NCBI RefSeq assembly: GCF_033568475.1
Contig: NC_133123.1
Location: 4,898,001-4,962,000 of the forward strand
Direction: 5' to 3'
Source of the DNA: Henckelia pumila
Taxonomy: Eukaryota > Streptophyta > Magnoliopsida > Lamiales > Gesneriaceae
DNA length: 64,000 bases
Shown: positions 1-12,270 of the stretch, one piece after another
Position numbering within the stretch: position 1 is the stretch's first letter
How the letters are laid out: the number at the start of each line of letters is the position of its first letter
Notes under the pieces: generated by a model
Told to the model about the DNA's origin: nothing
The model's input: only the letters and a program-made list of their open reading frames with translations
Databases searched by the model: none
Made by a program: the position numbers and the translations under genes

Positions 1-189
1 GAATAAAAGCTTATTTGCGTGCCTAACTTTAGAAAAGTTACATTTATGCATAGAAAGTTTAATACGTAAAAAATTAGATTTGAAAACGATTTAAATGAGG
101 AAAAAAAAACACGTTGGATGGGCATGTGGCTAATCGAAATTTTTTCAGCGTTGAATGCACCTCGCCAAAAGATGGATAATTCGGTCCTG

Positions 190-490
190 GTAGGTTAGAT
201 TTTACCCCATAGATATTACCCCATTGGATAGATGACAATCACTGATTGTTCAAATTATGTGGGTTCCATTGAATTATATGGGCCCCACATAATTTAAACA
301 AATAAGATACATACATCTGTCCCATGGGTTAATACCCATAGGGAAGGTTGTAATTTTCCATTCCGTCCTACCTATGGGGTAATACCCATGGGTGATGTGG
401 ACTTGTTTGATTGGTGCAAGTCATGTGATACCCACATGATTTGCACCAATCACACACTTCCACTTATCCCATGAGATAATACCATTTAAC
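190..490. repeat. Foldback (MITE-like) element with nested hairpins
   Basis: Three inverted pairs are stacked here. AAATTATGTGGG (about 254-265) pairs with CCCACATAATTT (about 285-296). CCCATGGGTTAATACCCATAGG (about 325) pairs with CCTATGGGGTAATACCCATGGG (about 371). TGATTGGTGCAAGTCATGTG (about 410) pairs with CACATGATTTGCACCAATCA (about 433). The outer edges, with TTACCCCATAG and ATCCCATGAGATAATACC, are also roughly inverted, so the whole block may be one non-autonomous element. No clear target duplication was found. Confidence 0.5.
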
Positions 491-796
491 CTTGGATATT
501 TTCACCTTCTTGTTGTTTTTAACTTTTCGTTTGTGTAAATTGGTAAAAATACACTTAAAACTTACCATTTTTTTTCTTTCCTTTTTTACGTTATTTATAC
601 AAGTTTTTATATTTTAAGATTCTATTAAAGACGATTTAAAATGTTAAATTCTTTTATTAAACATTGGTCGGGGAGACTCACCAAAGACCAAACTCATATC
701 TTCATTCATGTCTCCTAGTTATTTAAAAAAAAACGCCTTTCTAAAATAATTGTAAATATTTAATAGGTTGGAAGTAAAACCTTACATAAATAAGGT

Positions 797-1068
797 TTTT
801 TCAACTTTTTTTTTTTTTAGAAAAAATCTAGGAAGTGAGTTTAGAAGCATTTTGATCAATTTACGTAAAGAAAGTCGAAAAAAAAAGGAAAAAAAGAGAA
901 GATACTCATGTTTTTGGAGTTAGAATTTTTTTAACTTGAAATTTCCCCAATATAACCAACAATTTGGGCCCTAGTAACCTAAAAGTCGAAGTTTTTTGAA
1001 CTTTTTTTTTTTTTAGAAAAAAAGCTAGGAAGTAAGTTTAGAAGCATTTTGATCAATTTACGTAAAGA
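797..1068. repeat. About 75-bp direct duplication
   Basis: The block from a poly-T run through GAAGTRAGTTTAGAAGCATT and TTTACGTAAAGAA occurs at about 797-870 and again at about 987-1068 with few changes. It is non-coding and of unknown origin. Confidence 0.6.
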
Positions 1069-1853
1069 ACCAATATATTAAAGTACTCTTCATTTTTTTA
1101 AAAACTATAATGTTTGATTACAAAATTAATTTTAAAAAAACACAAAAAAAAAATTAGAAACTAATATTTTTAGCTACTAAATTTATCTTTCTAATTATAT
1201 TTGGTTTAAATTAAAAACGAAAAAACATTTATCCCAAGAGTGACAAAATCCCTTATAAGATGAACTTATTTAAATGATTTTTTAAGTTACTTCTTCTGTG
1301 TCTAAAGTGGCTCATGAAATCTTTAAGCTCAGTCATTCGTTATCTTGAAATCAAAACGTCTTTTTGAAATCAAAACATGATGAAAAGACAAGCGCACATG
1401 CAATATTCACGCATAGATGGTTTTAGTAAAGACAAGCTGCCCAATCTTGAAAGAAAAAATATCTAAAAATGACCAGAAAGATGAGGATGGACGCAGATGA
1501 AAATTTTCTAAATTGGGTAAAGTCCCAAAGGAAGGTAAACCTAAAGCAATACAAAGTTTTGTTGCCTATTCTCAATTCTTGGTGTGAATAAATAATTCAA
1601 AGCATACAACACGATAATGAATTAATTAAAAAAAAACATTACCAATATAAATTGGTTAAAGAAGTCGGAACACCCATCCATTATGCTTAGGCGCCTTGTT
1701 TTTGCACTTCAGCAGCATACCACTGCAGCCCATGGGTTTGAAGCATCACCATTTTCCATACTTGCAATAAAACTTTTGATATGCTTGCATTGCATCTGGA
1801 AACACAATACTCGGCTACAACATAAAGCTTCGGAAGAAGCTGGGGGGCCAAGT

Positions 1854-4767
1854 TCAACTTTCTAAAGTTTTTGGTTTCTTTTTATATCTCCGTTTTTTCT
1901 GTTTTTCCTTAAGCCGTGAGAAATCCTTGATGCTCCTTTCCCATTGTTTGCGGTGATTTTGATAAAGTAGCATAGCAGCCCTCGCATCTTCTACCTGCGG
2001 AATGAATAAGTGGATATAAGCTGAAACGATCGAGATGCAAGGATTAATACTACCTCCGTCCAAAGATATATAGGATTGTTTGTTTTTCACACAATATCAA
2101 GAATATTATTGGGGAAACAATGGTAGAATGGTGTTTAAAAAGTTGGAGGCAGCAAATGTATTTAACTGTATTAACAAATGATAGAATAAAAACTACTAAA
2201 TATACACTTCACTATATGTTAGGGAAAGGACCGAATGGATGGAGTATTTATTTTGAAGCATATCTAACAAGGTGGTCAAATGAAATTTCTCTGACTTGTT
2301 TCAATGATTTTTCAAATTCAAGACCAGTAAGCTGCACTTGGGCTAGTATCTTCGTTTCTATAAACTGAGTCAGCAACAACTTTCCACGGCTTGGCCGCCA
2401 AGAAAAGGCGGACCACACTATCAGGCTCAGAGTAATACCAGTTGATTGATATACATACTATACTTGCATTCAAGTCAATTTAGCTGAACGGTGAGTACAA
2501 ACAATTCAATAAATTGTTTTCTTGTATGACATAACATTGCCGCAGAAAATACTAAGAGGGGATAAAAAAACTCACTGGGCAGTGCTCGCCATTTTGAATC
2601 TCAGCACCGAGAAACTGCATCGCCAGATTCTTCAGGGAGCGACTCCGCCCTTCCCTGATTCATCGAGCAAAATTTAATATGGACGACACTAGAAAAGAAA
2701 ATCAGTGGTAGTTAAGTTAACAAGTCAGTAAAGATGTACTTTAGAAAGGGCTCATATTCCGATGTATCTCGTATATCCTTCTTTGGATGACTTAACAGCA
2801 ACGCCTACATACAAAATTCAATTCGCACTTAAAACAGTGATTTGAAGAACGCAAAAATGCATTCTGCAACTTTCATAATAATAAACACCAACTTTGAGAT
2901 CATTGCGCAATGCATGCCCAACAAGAATCCTTCCCTTGATCAACTCTGCAACCTTCTTCTGAACAATGATGAAATTCTTTGCTGAAACATAAAGATGAAA
3001 AAATAAAAAACATTGAAGGGAAAAAAGAAGGTAGCAGAACAAGAGAGTAAAAGAAAAACAGAGAGAGGACCAAAAAAGACAAGACAAGCTTAAAATCAAT
3101 AAGCTCAACAAAACCATAATGTGTTGAGCACCGTAAGGGAGAATAAAAGATGAAATTCTCATATCTTCAGCATGGCGTCCTAATTCCCATTAACCACTGA
3201 CATATTTATCACGAAAACTCACAAGGAAATGTGAAATAGCTAAATGATGAAGATCAAAAGAATAAAGACACATGCTGAGAAGGGTGCATGAAAAAACAGC
3301 AGGATTTACAGCCCCAACCTTTCCTCAAGTCATGTGGTCGAATTCCACTAATTTGCGTGCGGAAGTCAACTACATAATCCACTGGGCGAACATACTCATC
3401 ATATACAACATTTCCCCATTTGTTTACCTGCAACACACTGATGTAGATTAAAAAAGTAGATAAGTAAATGTAAGAACTACAACAGACAACCCAGCAACTT
3501 AGAAAGGGGTGCTAAACCATAAACAATGATAAGTCACAATAGTTTTTCCTGTTTTTGTTGCTTGGTTTTGTCGGTAACTCAGATTAGTTGTTCGTATAAA
3601 TGACCAACACCTTCAAAGATCTAAAACAATTGCTAATTGCTAAAAAGAAAAATATGCAGGTTCTGTAGCAATCTTTAGTTCATGCCGCTTGCCAACAATG
3701 TTCCAAGATGCTTACATGTCATGTTCTAAACAAGCAATAGGCATAGAAAGTGAAACTCAAAATACCACTGTGACCCGTCCTAGAGCACTCTTGTTCCCCA
3801 TCAAGCTGACCCCAACCATTTCACAATCCATAGCCAACATATCTGTGAGACTGTAATATAGATGGTGAGCAGTCGGCAAAACAAGCAAACATACAGATGA
3901 ATGAAACAATAAATATCAGATGAAGCAACAAAAAATAAAGTTCCTAAAGAAGCCAGGACTCTTTTTCTGAGCACGCAGAAGAATTAGTAAGTCCTGCCCT
4001 CCGGTTAATTTGCAATGCCTGATCATAAATACAAAACATGTTGCATGGTTTTCCCACCTAGAAGCTAGTCCTTTGGAGTGGGCTATCTTATCGAGCTCAT
4101 CAAATCATTGACGGTTATGTGACGTGTTCACAACAACAAATTTTCAATCAAGTTTGACACAGATATGAACTAACTTGTTTCCCATGGCAATGCCATGGGT
4201 TGGTGCAACGCTGTACACGTGCATCGGTGAATGTAAAAATGTTCGGTATGTCAAAACTCAAAACAACCCAAATGGCGTCATAAAGGGAGCCCCTTCTTGT
4301 TTCAAAATGGTTTCTGGAAAAAATTCACCCTTTTTTTCCTGTCTTTTTTAAAACAAAGATTTTAATAAAGGAAGGCACTAACCTGCAATCAGATGACGTG
4401 GGAATCAAAGGATCGGGCTTTGAAGCGTCAGAATCCTCATTCGATCTCTCCTTCCTTTTACCTAAAAACCCCAGAAGTCAGAGAACGAGTAGTTACCAAA
4501 GGCCATAACTGATTCACAGTATGTCCACAAATACCTACCTAATGTGCTTCCCACAGGTACATTTTTCGTATTTCTGGTTATCTGAGTATTGGCGCCAGTG
4601 TTTTTCAACTTCTGCAAATCAACAGACACGGGAAAAAACGTAAACCGAAGCAAGAATGCACAAATACGTCAGTATACGGATGAAGAAAACATTGAAGTCA
4701 ATACCTCAAGTAACTGAGCCCAATTAGGGTTGAGATTTTTGTTAGGGCTTTTACTTTCGCAGACCAT
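1854..4767 (-). CDS. REX4-like RNA exonuclease, 9 exons, 260 aa
   Basis: A predicted 3'-5' exoribonuclease of the REX4/ISG20 branch of the DEDDh exonucleases. Family members trim rRNA precursors in the nucleolus; that role is inherited from the family, not shown here. Exons on the minus strand: 4705-4767, 4539-4611, 4383-4461, 3766-3850, 3319-3427, 2893-2981, 2740-2804, 2576-2654, 1854-1994. All borders are GT..AG and the phases join without a break to 783 nt including the stop. ExoI carries the acidic pair in AMDCEMVGVSLMGNKSALGR (exon 4). ExoII is in GHALRNDLK (exon 6). ExoIII ends in GEHCPVEDARAAMLLY (exons 8-9), with the catalytic His and Asp. The basic C-terminus (KEKQKKRRYKKKPK) looks like a nucleolar/nuclear signal. 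The chosen start is the first ATG of exon 1, 63 nt before its donor. The gene appears intact; length is similar to plant homologues as I recall them. Confidence 0.88.
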
Positions 4768-4941
4768 TTTCGATTCATCCACGTAATTTGGTCTCCCCGC
4801 TGTAAGGGGGAAAGGAAGAATAGAAAAAAAGTATGGCTGAACTAGAATCGCGCTTTACATACCTCCAAGAACGCGCTTTTGTTAGAATTTGATAGAGTAC
4901 TTATATGGAACCAGACCAAGGAAAGAGGCCTCCACTCAAAT

Positions 4942-5283
4942 CTAGATATGTCAAAATGGGTCTACATTTGTCGGGTTAGCCCGTTTTGCCATACAAAATT
5001 GATGGATTTAGTTGGTAATTTTACAACCCGTCTAAAAGGTGGGCTGAACCGTACCGTCCCGCCTAATAGTGGGTTGTGGTGGGTTGCGGATTGGCCCGCA
5101 AAAACACACCAATTTACACGTGAACTCACCGGGTTAGCCTGCCCCTCCACCTAAAATAGGTGGGTTGGGTTGGTATTTTTTCAAATTGCTTAAAAGGTGG
5201 GCCGCCCCGCCCCGCCCCTGCCTAATGGTGGGTTATGACGGGTTGTGGGCCGACCCGTTCTGCTGGCCCGTTTTGACATCTCT
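4942..5283. mobile_element. hAT-like MITE with target duplication
   Basis: A 342-bp non-coding block bounded by imperfect inverted ends: TAGATATGTCAAAATGGG at left, and CCCGTTTTGACATCTCT at right (reverse complement AGAGATGTCAAAACGGG). The flanks share ACTCAAA (4934-4940 and 5284-5290), followed by T or C, which fits an 8-bp hAT target duplication with one change. The inside is rich in GGGTTG/GGCCCG repeats. ORFs within it on both strands are spurious. Confidence 0.65.
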
Positions 5284-5290
5284 ACTCAAA

Positions 5291-6160
5291 CCCAACCAAT
5301 ATTTTTCACAAAATTCATTAATGACGAAATAAAATTTTTCATTTTTATATTATTATATAGCAATTTTCTCTAATAACATTAAATATTAAAAGATATACTA
5401 AATACAGATTAAATCATTTGTTTAGTTTGGAACCAAAATTTTAAATTGGCATTTTTTTATTAAAATATTTTAATCAATAGTTATCATTTCACATTTAAAA
5501 TGGATATTCAAAATTTAATGATGACATAATCCTTTTTTTACCCCTACTTTTATGACTACCATTTACTATACTGTTTAATTATTTTTATAAAAGTATTGCA
5601 GTAACTCGATCTTTTAATTATTTTCCCCATGAACGTGATCCAAACAAAAAATTAACTTTTTTTAAGAGTATAATTAAGCACAATCTTGAAGTTATAAAGT
5701 AAGATGAGACTTGAGTGTCATCTTAAGAAAACTACCGGAACTATGATCTACTAACGTAAATTAGGAAAATTATTCGCAGCTAACGAAAATCAAACTTGAC
5801 ATCAGTTGCTTAGAGCCTCATTTTTAGTTGTTGAGCTATAAGCCGATCGCACCTCGTCTCAGGACTTACATAGTTACATTTGCATTAATCCGTATGAAAA
5901 AAAAAAAATTTAGTTTTTCGAAGACTTTCTTAATCCGTATGAAAAAAAAAATCAGAAAACAATAAATAAATGAATGGGGAATGAAGTAGGTCACAAAATT
6001 CCCAACTTGCTGATCTAATTTCATGTCATGCAAAATACTTGAACCATATCTATTGATTTTGATGCCACCTCGGTGGATACGTGCATGATTTTCCGAGCCC
6101 CGGAAAGCAAAAAAAAAAAATATATGTATTCAGCAGAAATAAATCTTTTATATCTATATG
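5291..6160. other. Intergenic DNA
   Basis: AT-rich sequence without a supported gene. It contains short A-runs and a local duplication of AATCCGTATGAAAAAAAAAA (about 5889 and 5934). Confidence 0.7.
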
Positions 6161-6168
6161 TATAAAAA
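6161..6168 (+). promoter_or_regulatory. TATA box of the proline/glycine-rich gene
   Basis: TATAAAAA lies about 120 nt before the ATG at 6282, a normal plant spacing for a TATA box plus a leader of about 90 nt. Confidence 0.55.
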
Positions 6169-6281
6169 CCAATTCAAGAAATAACAATGATCAATATTCT
6201 AGCATTCTGATTCTCGACAAAAACCCTTTCTGTAATATTCTCTGATCTTTTTGGTTAAAACATTAAATTAACACACAAAAA

Positions 6282-6764
6282 ATGCATCCTTCGACAGCCC
6301 TCTTCTTCTCCATTCTCTTCTCGATTACTCTGTTTTCCGCGAAACCAGAAGATGCTGCTAACTACGGCGGAGACGGCGGCGTAACACCATCTCCAACCTC
6401 CAATTCTTGCAACAACTGTACCATCTGTCAGTACCCGTGCCGCTCCGAGCCGCCCCCGCCGCCGCCATCCGGTTTCGCGCAACCATCCGCAACTCCGCCG
6501 CCGCCGCCCCTCACAGAATCCAACTGCCCTCCAGCCGCTCCCGTCCAGTGCTGTGGCGGCGGAGGCGGAGGCGGAGGCGGAGGCGGCCAGTATATGTATC
6601 CACCGCCGATGCCGTACTACAACCAACCGCCGGCACCTTACTACTACTACCCTTACGGCAATTACTCGGGGTTGCCAGGGCCTTCTATGAAGCCCTGTGG
6701 CGCTGCCACGTGGCGCTATGCTGCATTCTCGTGCTTGGTCGTGTTGTTTATTTCTCAAGTTTGA
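6282..6764 (+). CDS. Proline/glycine-rich secreted protein, probably GPI-anchored, 160 aa
   Basis: A single-exon gene. Residues 1-20 form a signal peptide (hydrophobic stretch ALFFSILFSITLF). The mature part starts with a Cys-containing segment (SCNNCTICQYPC), followed by proline tracts (PPPPPP, PPPPP), a second Cys pair (QCC) joined to an 11-glycine run, and a Tyr/Pro-rich stretch (PPPMPYYNQPPAPYYYYPYG). The C-terminus ends in a hydrophobic tail (AAFSCLVVLFISQV), typical of a GPI-anchor signal. This places the protein at the cell wall/plasma membrane face as a hydroxyproline-rich, extensin-like protein; its function is unknown. A TATA box lies upstream and an AATAAA follows at 6879. Other frames also stay open here because of GC-rich repeats; this frame is preferred for its signal peptide and wall-protein composition. 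Confidence 0.82.
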   Translation: MHPSTALFFSILFSITLFSAKPEDAANYGGDGGVTPSPTSNSCNNCTICQYPCRSEPPPPPPSGFAQPSATPPPPPLTESNCPPAAPVQCCGGGGGGGGGGGQYMYPPPMPYYNQPPAPYYYYPYGNYSGLPGPSMKPCGAATWRYAAFSCLVVLFISQV

Positions 6765-6878
6765 AGGAAAGAAGAAGAAGCTAATTAAGAGGCGAGCTAT
6801 ATATATATATATAGCTAGTTGTGCATCATGCATGATTTGCTTATAATTGTAAATTTTAGTTCCCTTATTCAAATTATA

Positions 6879-6884
6879 AATAAA
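6879..6884 (+). other. Poly(A) signal
   Basis: AATAAA 115 nt after the stop codon of the proline/glycine-rich gene, in an AT-rich 3' region. Confidence 0.45.
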
Positions 6885-6940
6885 TATATTTGCTACTCAT
6901 GTAACCTATATATATATATATATATATATTTGTTGAAATA

Positions 6941-7666
6941 TGCTGGTATATTTGTTGGAAAAACTTGAATATGGCAGAAGAAAACAGGAAAAGAATTTAA
7001 CAGTTGAGGCTCGTGTTGAACACGATTTTCTTAAGAAGATTTTGCCCCGTTTTTTGTGCTTAACGTGTTTGGCAATCTTTTCCTAAGATACAAACAACTT
7101 CTACTTGTGAATATAGCACTATATATCACAAGTTCTTACAACCAGAAATGATATGAACTCTCTTTTATAAAAAGAATAAGAAACAAAATATGTGAAAAAT
7201 GTATTTGAAAATCTGAGAATCTGATTATGTATGTCAAAAAATGATGTTTGATTCTCATATTTATATTGTTTATATGTAAAAACAAAACTTTTCATTCATG
7301 TGATATGTCTTGTGGTAAAAATAACTGACTAAATTTACCAAAAAAAGTCAAAAAATATCAGAAAATTTGAAAGAAGGATGCAACTTTTCGTGTGGCCAGA
7401 AGCACCGGTGCAGGGGCGCAACATATTGCGCCCTTGCACCACTTTAGGTGCCTTAGAAAATTTCAAGGCAGAAGCACTAGTGCAGGGGCGCAATGCGCCA
7501 CCTGCCCAGGCAGCATGACCAGTGTAGGGGCGCAATTTTCAGCGCCCCCGCACTTCAATAAATTTTTTTTTCTTTTTTTTTTTCCGAGCTTCTCAATCCT
7601 TTTTTCTTTTCCAAACTTTGCATTGCTTAATTTCAATTCATTAAGCACAATCAAAATTTTCCAACA
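6941..7666 (-). repeat. 3' LTR of the degenerate Copia
   Basis: Starts TGCTGGTATATT and ends TTTTCCAACA in plus orientation. It contains GC-rich palindromic units (see the other LTR) but has lost part of the second unit, between about 7482 and 7512. On the coding strand it is preceded by the purine-rich GTGGGGGCAT, a weak polypurine tract. Confidence 0.85.
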
Positions 7667-8211
7667 ATGCCCCCACATGAATGAAATTAATGCATGAATG
7701 CACATGATGTCAAAGAGAGTCTACACGAAAATTCAATGCGTCAGGAGAGGTAGCTTGTGGCTTCGAACCTTTCGTAGTAGAATACTATCGGATTTACTAG
7801 GCCACGAAGTGAACATGATGTCTTGAACTTCTTGGCGGTTTATGTAAACCCAGACAATAGTACCTACACAATGAATTTTCTTCATTTCTATTGGTTTTTC
7901 GGTTGTGTCCGTTTTGGCCATGGAACACATCTTGGCTTCATAAATGTTTCATTGAGGCGGCCCGTCTTCACACTTACATAGGTGGTCTCCTTTGAAAAGT
8001 ATCCTACATTACTCCGCCTTTTTCCAGGCAAGTAACCATTAAAAGTTCAAACTTAACCTCACTACATGCGTAGGCTACAACACTCTTAGTCCTAGGAATG
8101 AGTTGGAAAAAATTCGAGAGTGTTAACTCAAGTTCTCATAATTTAGTTGTCACATTGAACCAAGATTTTGGGATCTCCAATCAATAAGATTGGGTTACCA
8201 CTATGAGAGCT

Positions 8212-11200
8212 TTATTTTGTAGACTTTAAGCTCATTCCTCTTGACAAGTTGTACATTTGATCTATATTCAATGCTTTTGTAAGCGGATCCGCTAAGTTAT
8301 CTTTTGATTTGACGTAATCAATTGTGATAACTCCATTTGAGATCAATTGTCGTACGATATTGTGTTTTCGACAAATATGTCGAGACTTACCATTATACAT
8401 AGCATTATGTGCTCTTAAAATTGCCGATTGACTGTCACAATGTATCATAATTGCAGGCACTGGCTTTGACCAACAAGGAATATCCTCCAGAAAATTCCTA
8501 AGCCATTCTGCTTCTTCTGCGGTTTTATCAAGTGCTATGAATTCAGATTCCATTGTTGATCTAGCGATGCAAGTTTGTTTGGATGACCTCCAAGAGACTG
8601 CGCCACCACCAATACTAAAAACATAGCCACTTGTGGATTTAGAGTCTTTGGTGTCAGAAATCTAATTTGCATCATTGTATCCTTCAAGCACCGCATGATA
8701 TCTTGTGTAAAGCAATCCATACTCCAGAGTGTGTCTTAGTATCTAAGCACCCTTGTCAAAGCTTTCCAATGAACATCATTTGGATTACTTGTGAATCGAC
8801 TCAACTTGTTTACTGCACAAGCAATATCAGGTCGAGTACAATTCGTGATATACATGAGGCTTCAAATAATTCTGAAGTATTCCAATTGAGAAATCGGTTC
8901 TCCACGATTCTTATTCAAGTGGACGCTCATATCAAGAGGCGTTTTTATAGGAGAACAATCATAAGCATTAAATTTTTTCAAGACGGTCTCAACATAATGA
9001 GATTGAGACAGGACTATCGCCTCAGAAGTCCTAGAGATTTTAATCCCTAGTATTACATTGGCAATGCCCAAATCCTTCATATCAAAATGTTTCGTTAACA
9101 TTTTCTTTGTTGCTTTTATCACTTCATGATTACTTCCCATTATAAGCTTGTCATCAACATAAAGACATACTATGACATAAGAGTCTCTTGTGCCTTTAAT
9201 GTAGACACACTTGTCACACTCGTTTATTTTAAATCCATTTGAAAGCATTGTAGTATCAAATTTTTGATGTCATTGTTTAGGCGCTTGCTTCAGCCCATAT
9301 AAGGATTTAACGAGTCGACACACCTTTTTTTCTTGACCCCGAACAACAAATCCTTCGGGTTGATCCATATAGATCTCTTCTTCCAGCTCACCATTCAAGA
9401 ATGTTGTCTTGACATCCATCTGGTGTATCTCAAGGTTATGCAATGACGCGATTGCAATGAGTACACGAATGGAGGTTATTCTTGAGATTGGTGAATAGGC
9501 ATCGAAAAAATCAAGGCTTTCTTTTTTTTTTATATCCTTTAGCCACCAATCTAGCCTTGTATTTTTCGACTGTTCCATCGACTTTGTACTTTATTTTTAG
9601 GACCCATTTACATCCCAACGTCTTGGTTCCTGGTGAAAGATCCACCAAATCTCAAGTGTGATTATGCAAAATAGACTTCATTTCGGTATTGATGGCTTCT
9701 TTCCAATATGGAGCCTCAGGGCTAGACAACACATCTTTTAAAGTCTTTGGTTTATTTTCCAGAATGTAAGTAAGAAAATCTGGTCCAAAAGACTTCACGG
9801 TTCTAGCTCTTTTACTCCTTCGAGGTTCATCTTTATGGGCAGAACCTTCATTCACCATTTCTCTAGTTCTTTTACTAAAACTAGGATCATTATTTTCAGA
9901 ATTGTCTGTCTGTTGACTAGGCAATTCTTCTTGAATAATGTTTTTACTTGCCAAATCATTAGACCTCTATTAGTATTTGGTTCATCTCCTTGAGAAGAAC
10001 CTTTACTTGGCATTTCTTTTGTTCTTTGACTATTTGTGTCATATTCTCTCTTTTTGCAGGGACATATGCTTTCAAAGAATACTGCATTTCTGGATTCAAT
10101 AGTCATCCCATTGGTCATTCCAGAAATTTCAGATTTTTGCACTATAAATCTATAGGCACTACTATTAAGTGCATATCCAATGAATATGCAGTCGACCGTC
10201 TTTGGTCCTATTCTCACTTGATTTGGCTTTGGTATTTCAACCTTTGCCAAGCATCCCCACACTTTGATGTATTTGTAGGAAGGTTTGTGGCCTTTCCACA
10301 ATTCATATGGTGATTTATCATTTTTCTTGTGGGGAATCTTGTTCAGTATGTGATTGGCCGACAATATTGCTTCCCCCCACAAGTTTTGAGGTAAGCCCGA
10401 ACTTATCAGCATCGTGTTCATTATTTCTTTTAGATTTCGATTTTTTCTTTCAGCAATCCCATTAGATTGAGGTGAATATGGAGCAGTAGTTTGATGTATA
10501 ATACCAAGGATGAGCAAAACTCATCAAATGGAGCTCCATATTCTCCTCCTCTATCACTGCGAATACTTTTTATTTGCTTACAAAGTTGATTTTCAACTTC
10601 GGTTTTATAAGTTTTGAACGCATCAAGTGCTTCATCTTTACCTCTCAAAAGATATACATAACAGTACCTTGTGCAATCGTCTATGAATGTTATGTAGTAT
10701 TTCTTTTCTCCTCTTGTTTGCACAAATTTTAAATCCCCAATGTCGGAATGAATCAATTCAAGAGGAGTGGTACATCTTTCAATAGAATGAAATGGCGGCT
10801 TGGTCATTTTTGCTTCAACACAAACTTCGCATTTATGTGTTGGATCAATTTTGTACTTTGGAAATAATTCCAAATTCATTAAACGTCGCAGAGTATTAAA
10901 ATTTACGTGTCCTAAACGAACATGCCATAAATCAAAACACTCAACAAAGTAAATAGAATTATCAACTTTATTGCCATCAATCTTACGGTGAACCGCGATT
11001 ACATTTAACTTGAAGAGGCTCTCATCGAGATACCCCTTTCCAACAAAATGACCATTCTTGGTCAGTACAAACTTATTTGATTCAAAAACCAGCCTAAATC
11101 CATGTTTCACTAGTGATGACCCCGACACCAGATTCTTTCTTATTTCAGGAACATGTAGCACTTCCGCAAGGGTCACTTCCATTCCAGACGTCATCTTCAA

Positions 11201-12237
11201 GACGACTTTTCCAACCCCCACAATGTCCGATGTGACAGAGTTTTCCATAAACAACTTTCTCCCAGAACTTGGAGCGTGTGTGAAAAACATCTCGTTATCG
11301 GAGCATATGTGGCGGGTAGCACCCGTATCAACCCACCAGTCGTTTGGGTTGTCCACCATATTCGTCTCAAATACAACTGCAGTTAAATCAAGTTCAGAAA
11401 AATTAAAAGGTATTGACCTTTCTTGAACCATGTTTGCGTGTTCTTTCCCTTTCTTTGGGCATCTACAATCCTTTACCATATGGTTTGGTTTTTCGCAGTT
11501 GTAACAATTTCCTTTAAACTTCTTTTGATAGTTCGATGGTTGTTGTTCATTCACAAATTTCCTCTTCTTCACTTTGTTGCTCGATTCCACAATATTAACT
11601 TTAGCAGCCATCTTACTTGTCTTGTTCTCAGTAGCACGATTATCTTTCTCAATCCTCAGTCTTGTGATCAGATCTTCGAGTTTCATTTCCTTTCTCTTGT
11701 GCTTCAAGTAATTTTTGAAGTCCTTCCACAAAGGATGGAGTTTCTCGATCAATGCAGAAATGACTCGCTTAGACTCATCCCCTCCGCATGAATCTCGTGC
11801 AGTAATACTTGTAGTTCTTGCACTTGACTCACTACAGATTTGGAGTCTACCATCTTGAAATCTAGGAAACATCCTACAATGAATTTTTTAAGGCCAACAT
11901 CCTCCGCTTTGTATTTTTTTTCAAGCATCTCCCACAATTTCTTTGCAGTTTTCACTTGACAATACACATTGTATAATGCATTGTCTAGTCCATTCAGAAT
12001 GTAGTTCTTGCAAAGAAAGTCGCTTTGGTTCCATGCGTCTGCTGCGGCCCTTCTGCGAGGATCGACTTCATCTTCAGGAATGGAAGGAGGATCTTCTTTC
12101 AGAAATCTGGCCAGACTCAAAGTTTTGAGATAGAACAACATTTTATGTTGCCATCTTTTGAAGTCCGCACCATTAAATTTTTCAGGTTTTTCTCCATGTG
12201 TCGCAGGAGTGTTCGTCGTTTTTTATGATGATGTCAT
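8212..12237 (-). pseudogene. Broken Copia gag-pol
   Basis: The likely gag ATG (12235-12237) is followed by an in-frame TAA at the fifth codon. Gag continues at about 12220-11765, then shifts frame. The next frame holds the CCHC zinc knuckle [14 protein letters not shown] (about 11465-11510), the protease motif [11 protein letters not shown] (about 11305-11335) and the integrase core up to SDRGGEYG. It shifts near 10510 into the integrase end ([16 protein letters not shown]), again near 9955, has a TGA at about 9652, then reverse transcriptase (SLYGLKQAPKQ followed by a stop; CLYVDDKLIMGSN near 9155) and RNase H ending at 8212 ([19 protein letters not shown]). At least three frameshifts and several nonsense codons make it non-functional. 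Confidence 0.9.
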
Positions 12238-12270
12238 CTTCGAATTTGTTCAGAAAAATTTTCTTAAGCT

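Larger units (their letters stand above)
1..1853. other. AT-rich intergenic DNA
   Basis: No convincing coding region is seen on either strand. The stretch holds poly-A/T runs, a foldback element (190-490) and a short direct duplication (797-870 and 987-1068). The right edge is the 3' end and 3' UTR of the leftward exonuclease gene. Confidence 0.7.

Noticed and set aside
6255..6872. Long minus-strand frame and a second plus frame across the proline/glycine-rich gene
   Set aside because: They are open only because of the GC-rich proline/glycine codon repeats. The chosen plus frame has the signal peptide, Cys motifs and GPI-like tail.
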